From positions 19,732,150 to 19,796,149 of the forward strand of contig CM022665.1 in assembly GCA_012295275.1 (NCBI GenBank): DNA of 64,000 nt, given 5' to 3'. The notes under the pieces were generated by a model. It ran no database searches. It had not been told where the DNA came from and saw only the letters and a program-made list of their open reading frames with translations. Of this stretch, positions 25,209 to 38,300 are shown in pieces. The stretch is from Chrysomallon squamiferum (Eukaryota > Mollusca > Gastropoda > Neomphalida > Peltospiridae). Within the stretch, counting starts at the first letter, position 1, and each line of letters opens with the position of its first letter. A program made the position numbers and the translations under genes.

Positions 25209-27018
25209 TTTATTGACAATATCACAAACTCAGCCCAGACCCACTTCCACTGTTACAGATCCCACGTACTGGGGATTCACGCTGACCATCTCAAAAATAA
25301 ACATTTAGACACATTTACAATTATCTCTTATTGCTCTTTTCCCTTCTATATTAAAAAGCTGAAATACATGTTATCACAGCGGCTCATGTCATGAAAGACA
25401 ATGTTGCTAACATTAGTATGACATTTCACCTGCTCCCAGCTGAGTAAAGCTTACAGTGAAACAAACGAGGTAGGAGAAAACATGGTGAGGAAAGCAGAGG
25501 TAGAGGAACAGCAGGTAGGTATTATAAATATCATCAGTTACACTACAGTTCAGTGTGACTAAAAGTTTCTTTTTACAAGTTTGTGACTTACTAATGTTAA
25601 GGATTCTTTTACAAGTTTGTGACTTACTAATGTTAACAGTTCTTTTAAAAGTTTGTGACTTATTAAAATATTACATTACAGTTTCCCTTACATATAAAAT
25701 GCTGTATAAAGTGTGAATCTTGACTTACTGATAAATATTTGATAATTTGAAAAATGTATATTACAAAACTTTAGAAAATACTAAATTTTAGTTATATATA
25801 TATATATATATAACTGTTGTTTCATGTTTTTAAAACAAAAAGGAAAGCACTACTTCTAAAGGAATTCGATAGATTTAACTTGCTTTTATCACTCACTTTA
25901 TAAAACAGGAAACTCAACAACATACAGAGAAATATTACAGACAACAGGGTTGTTATGACAGAAATATTACAGTCAACAGAGTTGTTATGACAGAGAAATA
26001 TTAGACAAGAAAGTTGTCATGACATACAGAGAAATATTACACAGACAACAGAGTTGTTATGACAGAGAAATATTAGACAACAGGGTTGTTGTGACATACA
26101 GAGAAATATTACACAGACAACAGCTGACATTCAGTGGCAGTAATCAGCTTTTCACCAAATGTGTAACCAGTCTACAACAATCAATAATCATTGTGTAACT
26201 ATAATTATTAGTCTACATCAAATAACAGTCATTGCGTAACCACATTAGTTTACATGAATAATCATCGTGTAACCATATTAGTGTAAATCAAATAACAATC
26301 ACTGTCTAACCACGTAGGTCAAAATCGTATAACAAACATTTTCTTTATCATAATGTAACCCCCAAAAAACCAGTCATTGTTTTTGTCTACATTTAATAAC
26401 ATAACAAATGTCTTCTTGTTCCATCACACAACCAGAATTCACAAATCCCTTCTCCCTCTCAAGAGATGTATTCTTGCTCTCATAGCTGTGTCTCTGAACA
26501 TGGTTCTACTTTCCTTCTGTCTCATAATCAGAACACACCTGTATATACAGTAAGTGAGATGTGTTTCTCTACACTATCTCCATATAGTGTTCTCTATCAG
26601 CCAAATTAAGTAGACTTGAATACAGTTCATAATGTAGTATTTTCTATCAGTCCAGTTAAGTAGACTTGAGTACAGTCTATATTATTTTATATTAGGCAAA
26701 TGGAACAGACTTGTATATGGTGTAAAAGTTTGATCCACGAAAGTTAAGAGAACTGAAAAGTCTGTTGTGTTGTTTTCTGTCGAGCAAGGCCAGTAGTCTT
26801 GAATACAGTCTATAATATAGTATTTTCTATCAGCCAAATTAAGTAGAATTGAATACAGTCTACAGTGTAAACCTGTTTGGCTCTTTGTTTTTGTTGTTAT
26901 GCTTATTTCAGATATCATCCACAAACAGTACTGTAATTATTTCATCTCTGGTTTGCCAAGACAGAAAAAAAAAAAAAAAAAAAAAAAAAAGCTTCAATCC
27001 AGTTTTCTCTATGTATTC
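25209..27018 (-). other. Probable 3' UTR of the cyclin D gene, with short tandem repeats
   Basis: Downstream of the cyclin D stop there is no further coding signal. The first canonical AATAAA on the minus strand is at 25214-25209; others occur at about 24915-24910 and 24808-24803. The interval contains three small arrays: ~50 bp x5 at 26560-26860 (unit with 'tatcagccaaattaagtaga'), ~40-60 bp x5 at 25915-26125 ('gagaaatatta', 'aacagggttgttatgac') and ~35 bp x3 at 25560-25675 ('acaagtttgtgacttactaa'). A poly(A) run lies at 26966-26991. The 3' end is not proven. Confidence 0.35.
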
Positions 27019-30000
27019 TCATATATGAATGTCTCTTACATCAGTGGGTGTGGTGGGTTGTTGAGTTAAATCACCAGACTTTGTTGGTGTCTGTGGTGCA
27101 CTTTCACACACCAACAGATTGGACGATACTGTCTGTTCTACCTGTTCCTGACACGACCTCAGACAATCCTGCAACAGAGAAATAACTCAAAATATTACAA
27201 CCATAACAGTGTCCTTACAAATACACAGTAGCCCACCCTAGTTACAAATACAGTGTCCTGCTCTACTTACTGATATATATGGTATACTTAAAACAGTGTC
27301 AGTGGTTCACTACAGTCAACAGTGTCAGTGGTTCACTACAGTCAACAATGTCAGTGGTTCACTACAGTCAACAGTGTCAGTGGTTCACTGCAGTCAACAG
27401 TGTCAGTGGTTCACTGCAGTCAACAGTGTCAGTGGTTCACTTTAGTCAACAGTGTCAGTGGTTCACAACAGTCGACAATGTCAGTGGTTCACAAGTCAAC
27501 AATGTCAGTGGTTCACTGCAGTCAACAATGTCAGTGGTTCACAAGTCAACAATGTCAGTGGTTCACAAGTCAACAATGTCAGTGGTTCACTGCAGTCAAC
27601 AGTGTCAGTGGTTCACTACAGTCAAGAGTGTCAGTGGTTCACAAGTCAACAATGTCAGTGGTTCACTGCAGTCAACAATGTCAGTGGTTCACAAGTCAAC
27701 AATGTCAGTGGTTCACAAGTCAACAATGTCAGTGGTTCACTGCAGTCAACAGTGTCAGTGGTTCACTACAGTCAAGAGTGTCAGTGGTTCACAAGTCAAC
27801 AATGTCAGTGGTTCACAAGTCAACAATGTCAGTGGTTCACTGCAGTCAACAGTGTCAGTGGTTCACTACAGTCAAGAGTGTCAGTGGTTCACAAGTCAAC
27901 AATGTCAGTGGTTCACTACAGTCAACAGTGTCAGTGGTTCACTAGTCAACAATGTCAGTGGTTCACTACAGTCAACAGTGTCAGTGGTTCACACAAAAGT
28001 CAAGTGTCAGTGGTTCACTACAGTCAACAGTGTCAGTGGTTCACAAGTTAACAGTGCCAGTGGTTCACTACAGTCAACAGTGTCAGTGGTTCACAAGTTA
28101 ACAGTGTCAGTGGTTCACTACAGTCAACAATGTCAGTGGTTCACTAGTCAACAGTGTCAGTGGTTCACTAGTCAACAGTGTCAGTGGTTCACTACAGTCA
28201 AGAGTGTCAGTGGTTCACAAGTCAACAATGTCAGTGGTTCACTACAGTCAACAGTGTCAGTGGTTCACTAGTCAACAATGTCAGTGGTTCACTACAGTCA
28301 ACAGTGTCAGTGGTTCACAACAGTCAAGTGTCAGTGGTTCACTACAGTCAACAGTGTCAGTGGTTCACAAGTTAACAGTGTCAGTGGTTCACTACAGTCA
28401 ACAGTGTCAGTGGTTCACAAGTTAACAGTGTCAGTGGTTCACTACAGTCAACAATGTCAGTGGTTCACTAGTCAACAGTGTCAGTGGTTCACTAGTCAAC
28501 AGTGTCATTGGTTCACTAGTCAATAGTGTCAGTGGTTCACTACCACAGCTGTAACTAAACTGTGTTTGAGTCATTCACTGCAACAATGTCGGCAGACTTC
28601 AAATGATAACTGTAGACTTAAACAAATTCATTCAATGGATATTGTTTCTATCAAAATAGAGATTTACATTTTATATTTTTTTAAATAAAATATTTTTACA
28701 ATAAAATAAAAAACATAATCAATATTGCCAATTTTGTCAGTAGTCATTTGCCTCAGTGTAGTTACGGCCGTGACTGCAGACAACACTGAATGGTAGTCAA
28801 TGATGTCAACAGTTCACCAGTCTGTGGTTAATGTTGGGGTGACAAAAACAAACAATGTCCGTTAACGTACCACTTCAATGTTTGTGATTTTGTGCAGTTT
28901 CAGCAGCAGATCTGAGTCGAGCTGTCGAATCGATGAAAGACCTCGCGCAGCAGCACCAATACACCCAGCTGCTATCATCGATGGTGGATACAGCATAAAT
29001 TTACAATCTGAAATTATTTTATATATCCCCATGTAAAAATACTGACATCACAGATTTACAGTATTGAATTATTGTATACACCATATACAAATACTTATAT
29101 CATAAATTTACAATCTGAAATTATTTTATATATCCCCATGTAAAAATACTGACATCACAGATTTACAGTATTGAATTATTGTATACACCATATACAAATA
29201 CTTATATCATAGATTTACTATCTGAAATTATTTTATATAATCATGTGAAAATACTGATGGTGAATACAGCACAAAAATATGGTCTAAAATCATTTCAAAT
29301 ATTGGTATTTACAAATATTGATAGCATTGATTTTACACAAATAATTTCACATATTATCATATAAAATATGACTGATTTAGTTGTAATGGTTACAACAAGA
29401 GTTATAATATTGACTTAGATGTATGACATTGTCCTAACATTCTGAAGGAATTTAAAAAAAAAAAAAAATTGTTGACAAAATAATGTTAAGAAAAAGAAAA
29501 ATCATAGAAGAGATGCATGTGAAAATCAGGTAATATTTTTGCAGGTTTTTCATTTTATAATTTAACAGTCACCTTTTATTTGATAGCTAATTTATTTTCT
29601 GTATCTAAAGTGTACATATTCTAAAGTCATAATTATTATAAATAGCATTTTAATTTATTTTAAACAGTATTTTACTATAATGAATTTGTTAGTGTACATT
29701 ACAATAAATAAAATTTTAATTTATTTTAAGTAATATTTTACTGTAACCACTCTTATTATACATTACAATAAACACTATTTTACAAACTTTTTTTTACTAT
29801 TTTACTTTTTTGTAAATTATTTAACAGTATTTAAACAATATTTTATTGTTTTTCACAAACTATTTTACTGTTTTTCCAAAAATGAAAACATCAATGTTAC
29901 CTGTACAACATAAAGCTATGAATGTCTGTGTGTGTCTTTTCAGTCTGTCGTAGTGGTCTTTGTCAAAAATCAGTCGGCTGAGAATCTGTTCAAGGAAATC

Positions 30001-31357
30001 GTGAGGAGTGATGGCTGACAAATCCCATTTCAGGTAATGAAGAACTAATGATTCCATATCCTGCAAGAAACACAGCACAATTGTTTTATATGTGTCTTTG
30101 AATGTACCTTTACATCAGAATTGTTATATACATATCTTTGAATGTGGCTATAATCAAAACTGGAATACAATTAAAACTTTTATAATTTACTTATGGTAAC
30201 TACATTTTGTATATTTGGTTATTTGTCTCCTTATTGTACATTAAACACATTTATTAACAGATGCATTAAATTACTGTTATTTCAATATCTTAATTTACTA
30301 ACTAAATTCTAATCAAGATTATTTAACTGTTTAAGAAAATCTAGTGTCTTCAGGAGTTAAATAAACCAAATTTATTAGATTACTATTTTTCTCCAAGACA
30401 ACATATAAAATTATACAAGAAAATGGGTATGCATAAATTACAATGTACAATTGGAAGATATTTAAAGTGTTCATATAATATATGCTATTTGTGACAAACA
30501 GTTTAAGGATTTTGCTAAAACAGATATTGCATTAAAAATAAACTTTACCATAAGCTCCTGAAGGCCTATAGAATTGTCTGTGTACACAACTAGTTTTTCT
30601 GCTGTTAGTGGGCAGGTTTCTTTCAGCTTGGACGACAAGAACATGCATGCTGCTCCAAGCAGCTGCAAACTAGTTCTGTGAATAACTTTCACGCACAAAA
30701 CGCGATCGAGATAGTTCATAGCAAGTGGAAACACCTCTTCCTCACATTTCTGCTCTTCACAAACCTGTGGGGGGAGAAAAAAATATATGAAAAGATGTAT
30801 CAAATAACCCATCATTTTACCACGAAGATAATTGCTATATAACATCAGTCATACATTTATTAAACAGATAATTTTATATATACATAAGGAAAACGACTGT
30901 AATATTAACTAAAGACAATGCAAATTCCTCACTGCATAACAGGACGCCATATTGATATATGGCCAACAAAAGTATTTCTAACCTCAACTTGCATTCTCAT
31001 TTCTAGCTCAGAAATGCAAATTATTATTTACCCCCACCCGTTTATCACAACTTAAAATATATATAATTTCCCAAATTCACTAGTAGTAAATTCAGTGAGA
31101 AAACAACAAAAGAAAACTTTATGCAGTTTTTAAGTTTTTTGAATTGACCATCTCACCTCCAACATCCACCGAGCAACCATCTTTCGCATGTAAGGTTTAA
31201 TGTCCATTTGAAAACAAGTGAAATAGGAATGCCGTGGAACGTATTTATCCTCTGTTTGCAATAATGTCTGTAAGACACGTATGTCTTTTAGAAGAACTGG
31301 GTCTTCATAAGCTTTCTGAATGCCTTCCGATTCACAACATGCCAATCCCGGATCCAT
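27019..31357 (-). CDS. CCND: G1/S-specific cyclin D
   Basis: Regulatory subunit that activates CDK4/6 to phosphorylate Rb in G1. Five coding exons: 31357-31157, 30764-30549, 30060-29901, 29007-28871, 27168-27019; all junctions are GT-AG, keep frame, and give 287 aa (human cyclin D2, 289). Residues 4-8 are LACCE, an LxCxE Rb-binding motif. The cyclin box is strongly conserved ([54 protein letters not shown]). The C-terminal cyclin fold has [14 protein letters not shown] and [11 protein letters not shown]. The protein ends [12 protein letters not shown], matching the threonine phosphodegron that controls nuclear export and turnover in vertebrate D cyclins. Start: the ATG at 31357 has an in-frame TAA five codons upstream; the GTG at 31369 is not a credible start. 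Exon 4 is 4 codons shorter than in human D2. Intron 4 holds a large minisatellite. Confidence 0.96.
27298..28545. repeat. Minisatellite, 24-26 bp unit, ~50 copies, in cyclin D intron 4
   Basis: Every unit carries 'tgtcagtggttcac', followed by one of a few linkers: 'tacagtcaaca(g/a)', 'tgcagtcaaca(g/a)', 'aagtcaacaa', 'aagttaacag' or 'tagtcaaca'. Higher-order blocks of several units recur (for example around 27480-27620 and 27640-27780), showing expansion by block duplication. The unit lacks stop codons in several plus-strand frames, which produces long illusory open frames (up to 330 codons) of repeated QCQWFT / VSGSLQST / MSVVH peptides. Confidence 0.97.
28580..28772. repeat. Dispersed repeat, copy 2 (cyclin D intron 4)
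   Basis: Starts 'aatgtcggcagacttcaaat', ends 'cctcagtgtagttacggcc'; related to 19484-19620 in the same orientation, with an AT-rich insert of different length between the conserved ends. It lies between the minisatellite and exon 4. Confidence 0.7.
28985..29310. repeat. ~110 bp tandem repeat containing the cyclin D exon 4 splice acceptor
   Basis: The exon 4 acceptor region (plus strand 'taaatttacaatctgaaatt') is repeated at about 29103 exactly and at about 29211 with changes. A more decayed copy at 29257-29300 also includes exon bases, 'gatggtgaatacagcacaaa' against exonic 'gatggtggatacagcataaa'. So the array copies both the 3' splice site and the first ~20 bases of the exon. Confidence 0.85.
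29560..29880. repeat. AT-rich degenerate tandem repeat in cyclin D intron 3
   Basis: Irregular repeats of 'ttttaatttattttaa' / 'tattttact' / 'acattacaataaa' run up to the 5' splice site of exon 3 (29900/29901). No larger structure is seen. Confidence 0.5.
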
Positions 31358-31901
31358 TGTGACTGTCACTTATGAGCGAAAACTACCTAATTTTCCTCTC
31401 TGAATACGTTTAATTAAGCCAGTACACGAAGATGATTAAAATATAAATCCAGAAAGGTTGTAAATATGAGGTAGAGTCGATTTGATTTGGCCGGTTGCCT
31501 CCGAAGACGTGTCCAGCACTTTATGATCAACGGTTTCACAAGCCGGCCAACAACCAAATGAATAGCAATTGACGATGTTCAATGGACAAATCTGTCACTG
31601 CGCAGGCTCAGTAGGCGTCATGTAGGGAGAATTGCTTCGAACAGTTCGCCAGTTTCAATTTTTGTTTTATGCAGTGTCAAAAATTCTATAAAAAATTCGC
31701 AAGGCAATTAAAGATATGTATTACTATGCATTGGTGAACTTTTTAATTGTGCATCGACGAAATTTGTAAAGAAAAATCTTTTTCTTTTCTTCCCCCTGTT
31801 ATAAATATTCATGAACCTATAGGCTAGCTTTGTAAACAAAGAAGTTTCTTTCATTTTTTTATTTTTTTTTAACGTCCTCAGACAGTGCACCGAGTACTTT
31901 T

Positions 31902-34020
<2,119 letters not shown>

Positions 34021-34034
34021 CGTTTTACTTTAAC

Positions 34035-34040
34035 TTTATT
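34035..34040 (-). terminator. Putative polyadenylation signal of the zinc-finger gene
   Basis: AATAAA on the minus strand, 241 bases after the stop codon. It is the first canonical signal downstream of the stop, implying a compact 3' UTR. Confidence 0.55.
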
Positions 34041-34280
34041 AAGTCACGTCTTAACACACAGACTGCACCGTTTTCTGTAACACATAGTGTTTTTTTTTTT
34101 TGTTGTGATAACAATATCTACAAATTATTATTGTGATAACAATACAAATAATTATTGTTATGTTTTTGTGATAACAATATCTATAAATAATTACTGTGAT
34201 CTTTTTGTGATAACAATATTTACAAATGATTATTACGATATTTAGCGTGAGTGTTCACGTCACTGTTGTGATGTTTTGTT

Positions 34281-35313
34281 TCACGTCATTGTTGTGATGA
34301 GGTTCTCCGCATGTTCAGACTGAGAGGTGAGATCATCCTGAGGGATGTCGTGGATCTCCTCCACAAGAGTGCTGCCATCTAGCGATGACGACGACGTGGC
34401 GAGTTCTACGTCGTGTATGTTGTCGTCTCCAATAATCTCATCTTCACCTAAGGTCATGGTGTCATCAACTGAGAGTAAAATTGTATATTAGTAATATTTT
34501 CTCAGTCATATCATTATTGAGCATAATTCTGAAATATCATTATTACTGAAATTACTGAAAAAATAGAACATTACTAAACGTAATTCTGAACGATATCATC
34601 ACTGATATTAAAACATAACAAAATGTAATTCTGAAATAACATTATTACTGAAATTAAAACATTACTAACGTAATTTTGAAATAATATTATCACTGAAATT
34701 AAAACATAAATAAACGTAATTCTGAAACAGCATTATTATTGAAATTAAAACATTACTAAACGTAATTCTGAAATAATATTATTACTGAAATTAAAACATT
34801 ACTAAAGGTAATTCTGAACGATATCATCAATGAAATTAAAACATTACCAAACATAACTCTGAAAAAAAGATTATACTGAAATTAAAATATTACTAAATGT
34901 AACTCTGAAATAATATCATCACTGCAATTAAAACATTACTAAATGTAATTCTGAAATAACATTATTACTGAAATTAAAATATTATTAAATGCAGTTCTGA
35001 CATACCATTATCACTGAAAACACTAACAAATGAAACTTGAGGTCAGTGGACACAGTTATTCATGCTCAGTGAGATATAAGTAGCTTACTGACAGGTAACA
35101 AATTAACTGTCTGTGATATATATTATGGTTACCAAATACAATAATATTTTCAATATTCAAGTCCTTAAAAACAATCAGAGATCAGTGTTTGTTTGTTTAG
35201 TGTAATACACATTTTTTTTACTGGACGAGTATCACAGTCAAAATAAGTACATTCCAACAATGTTTCCCGTTAAAACCCTTTTTTGGTATGTTTAGACTAG
35301 AAATTAACCACTT

Positions 35314-35360
<47 letters not shown>

Positions 35361-38300
35361 AGCTAAATTTATACATACACACATATACAAAAACAGATTT
35401 ATACATACATACATGCAAAAACACACACGCACATACGCACACAAATACACACATACCCATACAATTAACAAGAAGCACACATACACACATTAAATTACTG
35501 GAATAAAGAAAACAGTGTTAACGTTAGTGACTTTGACTGAAAAATTACACAGAGAATTAACTGACAAGGACATGTTAAAATTAATTCCGATCACAATGAC
35601 GTAGTTTGCAGTCTTAATTTGAATACAGCTGTTTATAGAGAATATCTTTCTGCTTGGCTGAACAGGAATTTGCCAGTGGAACAAGCTGACCTAGTTAACG
35701 AGTGTGAGGTAATCAGGTACATCGTCTGCCCCACAATAGTACAACTAGGTCAGATAACTGCTTCATAGATCAGTCTGTACGTTAACTTCAAATACCTTTA
35801 ATACAACGCTGATTAGTAAAAACTATACAGCGTGCAGTATAACGGGATTTTATGATTATGAGAAAGATGTACAATTACTTAAACCAAATATGGCCGGATT
35901 TTGTGATAAAAGAAAGATGCCATAGTAGCTGTTTGGTATACCTGGTAAAATATATAATTGGAAATAACATAGGTATGAACTCAACTTTATTTACTCTCAG
36001 GTCATATGAGAATATGTAAATACAATTAATATATCAACATGGTGAGTTTACAATAATGTAATTAATAATACAAATATACAGGGGGAAACTGAGGACTGAT
36101 GAGCCACCCCATAATCTTCTGACTGTGAAATGGTAGTGAGATCTATCCACCATGAGTGCAACTACTATACATGTGACTTTCACCCATATTGTTTAGAGAG
36201 GATTGGAGCAGTCCATCAACATACCAGTTAAAAAGAAGGTTACTGTCTACCTTGAGTAATTTTTGTGTTTTGGTTACAGTTTAATTTTAAGGTGATAATA
36301 TATATTTCATAGATCCTGTAAAGGTTTGTGGTTTTTGTTTGTAATTTCTTTTGACTTCTAAATACAGTTTTAGTCGTGTGTTTCTATGTGTTTCTATGGC
36401 ACACTGGGCTAACGTAATGAAGGTGGTGTTGGGGACCAATGAGCCGTTTTCTGTGGGGTTTGATGAGCCATGTTTGGGTCCCATGGGCAGGTGGCTTATT
36501 GGATCCAACTGCATTTCCAAGGAATGTATAGCTATAAAATAAATATTATTTGATAGATAATTAATTACTGGTATAACCTTTTTTCAAGATAGACTAGAGT
36601 GCTGAATCTGGTATAAAGAAAATGCCTAGGAAGAAAGAACAGAAGACAGTCTGAGGTCACTTCTCAGCAGAGCTAATAGAGAATACTGTTCACTACATCA
36701 GTAATCACACAACCAAAAGATAACGAAGACCAGTTTCTCAAAAACTCTCCCAGGCATACTATGTCATGTGCATTTGTTAACCTGTCCAGGAAGACATAAG
36801 CTCAGTCAAGGCAGATTTGATTTGGATGTCCTTGCTGAACCTGCTGTCCTTGCAAACTACCAAAAGACAGAAGGGAATCATACAATTCAGTGGCAATTTT
36901 GATGGATTCAATCTTGAATAAGATTCAGCATTAGTTTAGGACTCTTGAAATTACACTGAAACCATGGAGTCAGTAGCAAAGTTTGCCCTAGACAGGAATG
37001 AGAAAAAAGAAGAAAAGATTTACATATATGTTGTTTCAAGCTAGTTTCACTATTTGAGATCATGGCCCATAGGACCCCAATGGTTGGCTCATTGGTCAAT
37101 TACCCTGTTTCGTAAGTGTCTCCCATAATGATGTTGTTGAAGGCAACCTATCAAACTCTGTATTGCAATTGACAGCAATAATGCCTCTGTAAGCATCAAC
37201 AGTTTTTCAAACAACAGCTATCAAGGTTTGGGTTAAATGGCCAAATTTTTAAAAAATGTCTCTTTGGTCCCCAGTTTCCCCTACAATATACCAATATATC
37301 AGCCAGAGGATTTGACAAAATTCATGACTAAATTACAGAAAACAGAATGTTTTTCTAAGGATACCAGCCTTCTTGGAGTTAAATAATTTATAAAACTTAC
37401 GAATACTTGATTTAGACTGACAGAAAAATGGTAGATAACGGTTCCTTAAACATTGAGTTATCTGTCAGAACTGAACAAATGGTAAGTTAGGGTCTGATAC
37501 CATGTTTTTCATGTTTAACTACAGTGACACTGGTTTTGTTCTGGATTAATGTGACTCACACAGACCTAGTGTGAATGTCTTGCTAAAAAAAAATTAGCTG
37601 ATCTAGATGGATAAATAATAAATATATTAGAGCTAGAAAAACAACAGGACCATTTTTTTAGCTAGTAAAGACAAGAAAATGCTCACATTTGTATCACATA
37701 CACAAAGATAGTCTTAAACATACTGTTCACAATAAACTGAAATGAACTTCTATTTTCTAAAAAAACAGTATCAAAAAAAAAAAAAATGTCAGTGGAGTAA
37801 CAGACAGTGAAAAATAAATTATCAAAAATTAAAATACACCACTGTTTCATTCACTAAATAAATACATACTTTATTGCAGTATAAATAAATACATGGGTGC
37901 AGTATGAATAAATACAGTAGTGCATTATAAATAATATATTAGTGCAATATGAATAAATATAATTTATATAATATTAGTAAACACAGAAACAATAAACATT
38001 TTTACAACAAATAACAAAATATGTTTATTATACCTTCTAGGCCATCAACTTGTTCTACTGTTATGTCCACTTGCTGTCCATCCACTTGTTCCACTCTGAT
38101 GTCCACCTGTTGTCCATCCACCTCTATCTGTTGAGGCTCCTGAAACTGCAGTTCTGGGGGGATCTGAATGGTAGCCCGAGTCACACGTCCGGTTGACGTG
38201 GCAATGGCCAAAGCCTGCTCAATCATTAACATATCACATGTCTGCTTCTGATGTTCCTGAATAAAACATATAAATACATACATATATAATACATACACAT

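Noticed and set aside
25057-25394. Two overlapping plus-strand frames of ~80 codons
   Set aside because: No domain; the interval is better explained as antisense of the cyclin D 3' UTR region.
27279-28526. Several long overlapping plus-strand open frames (up to 330 codons)
   Set aside because: They are translations of the minisatellite in several frames at once, inside an intron of the cyclin D gene on the other strand; no start context, domain or codon bias.
31358-31369. Upstream GTG start extending cyclin D by four residues
   Set aside because: GTG is not a normal start in animals; the ATG at 31357 gives MDPGLACCE, consistent with the family.
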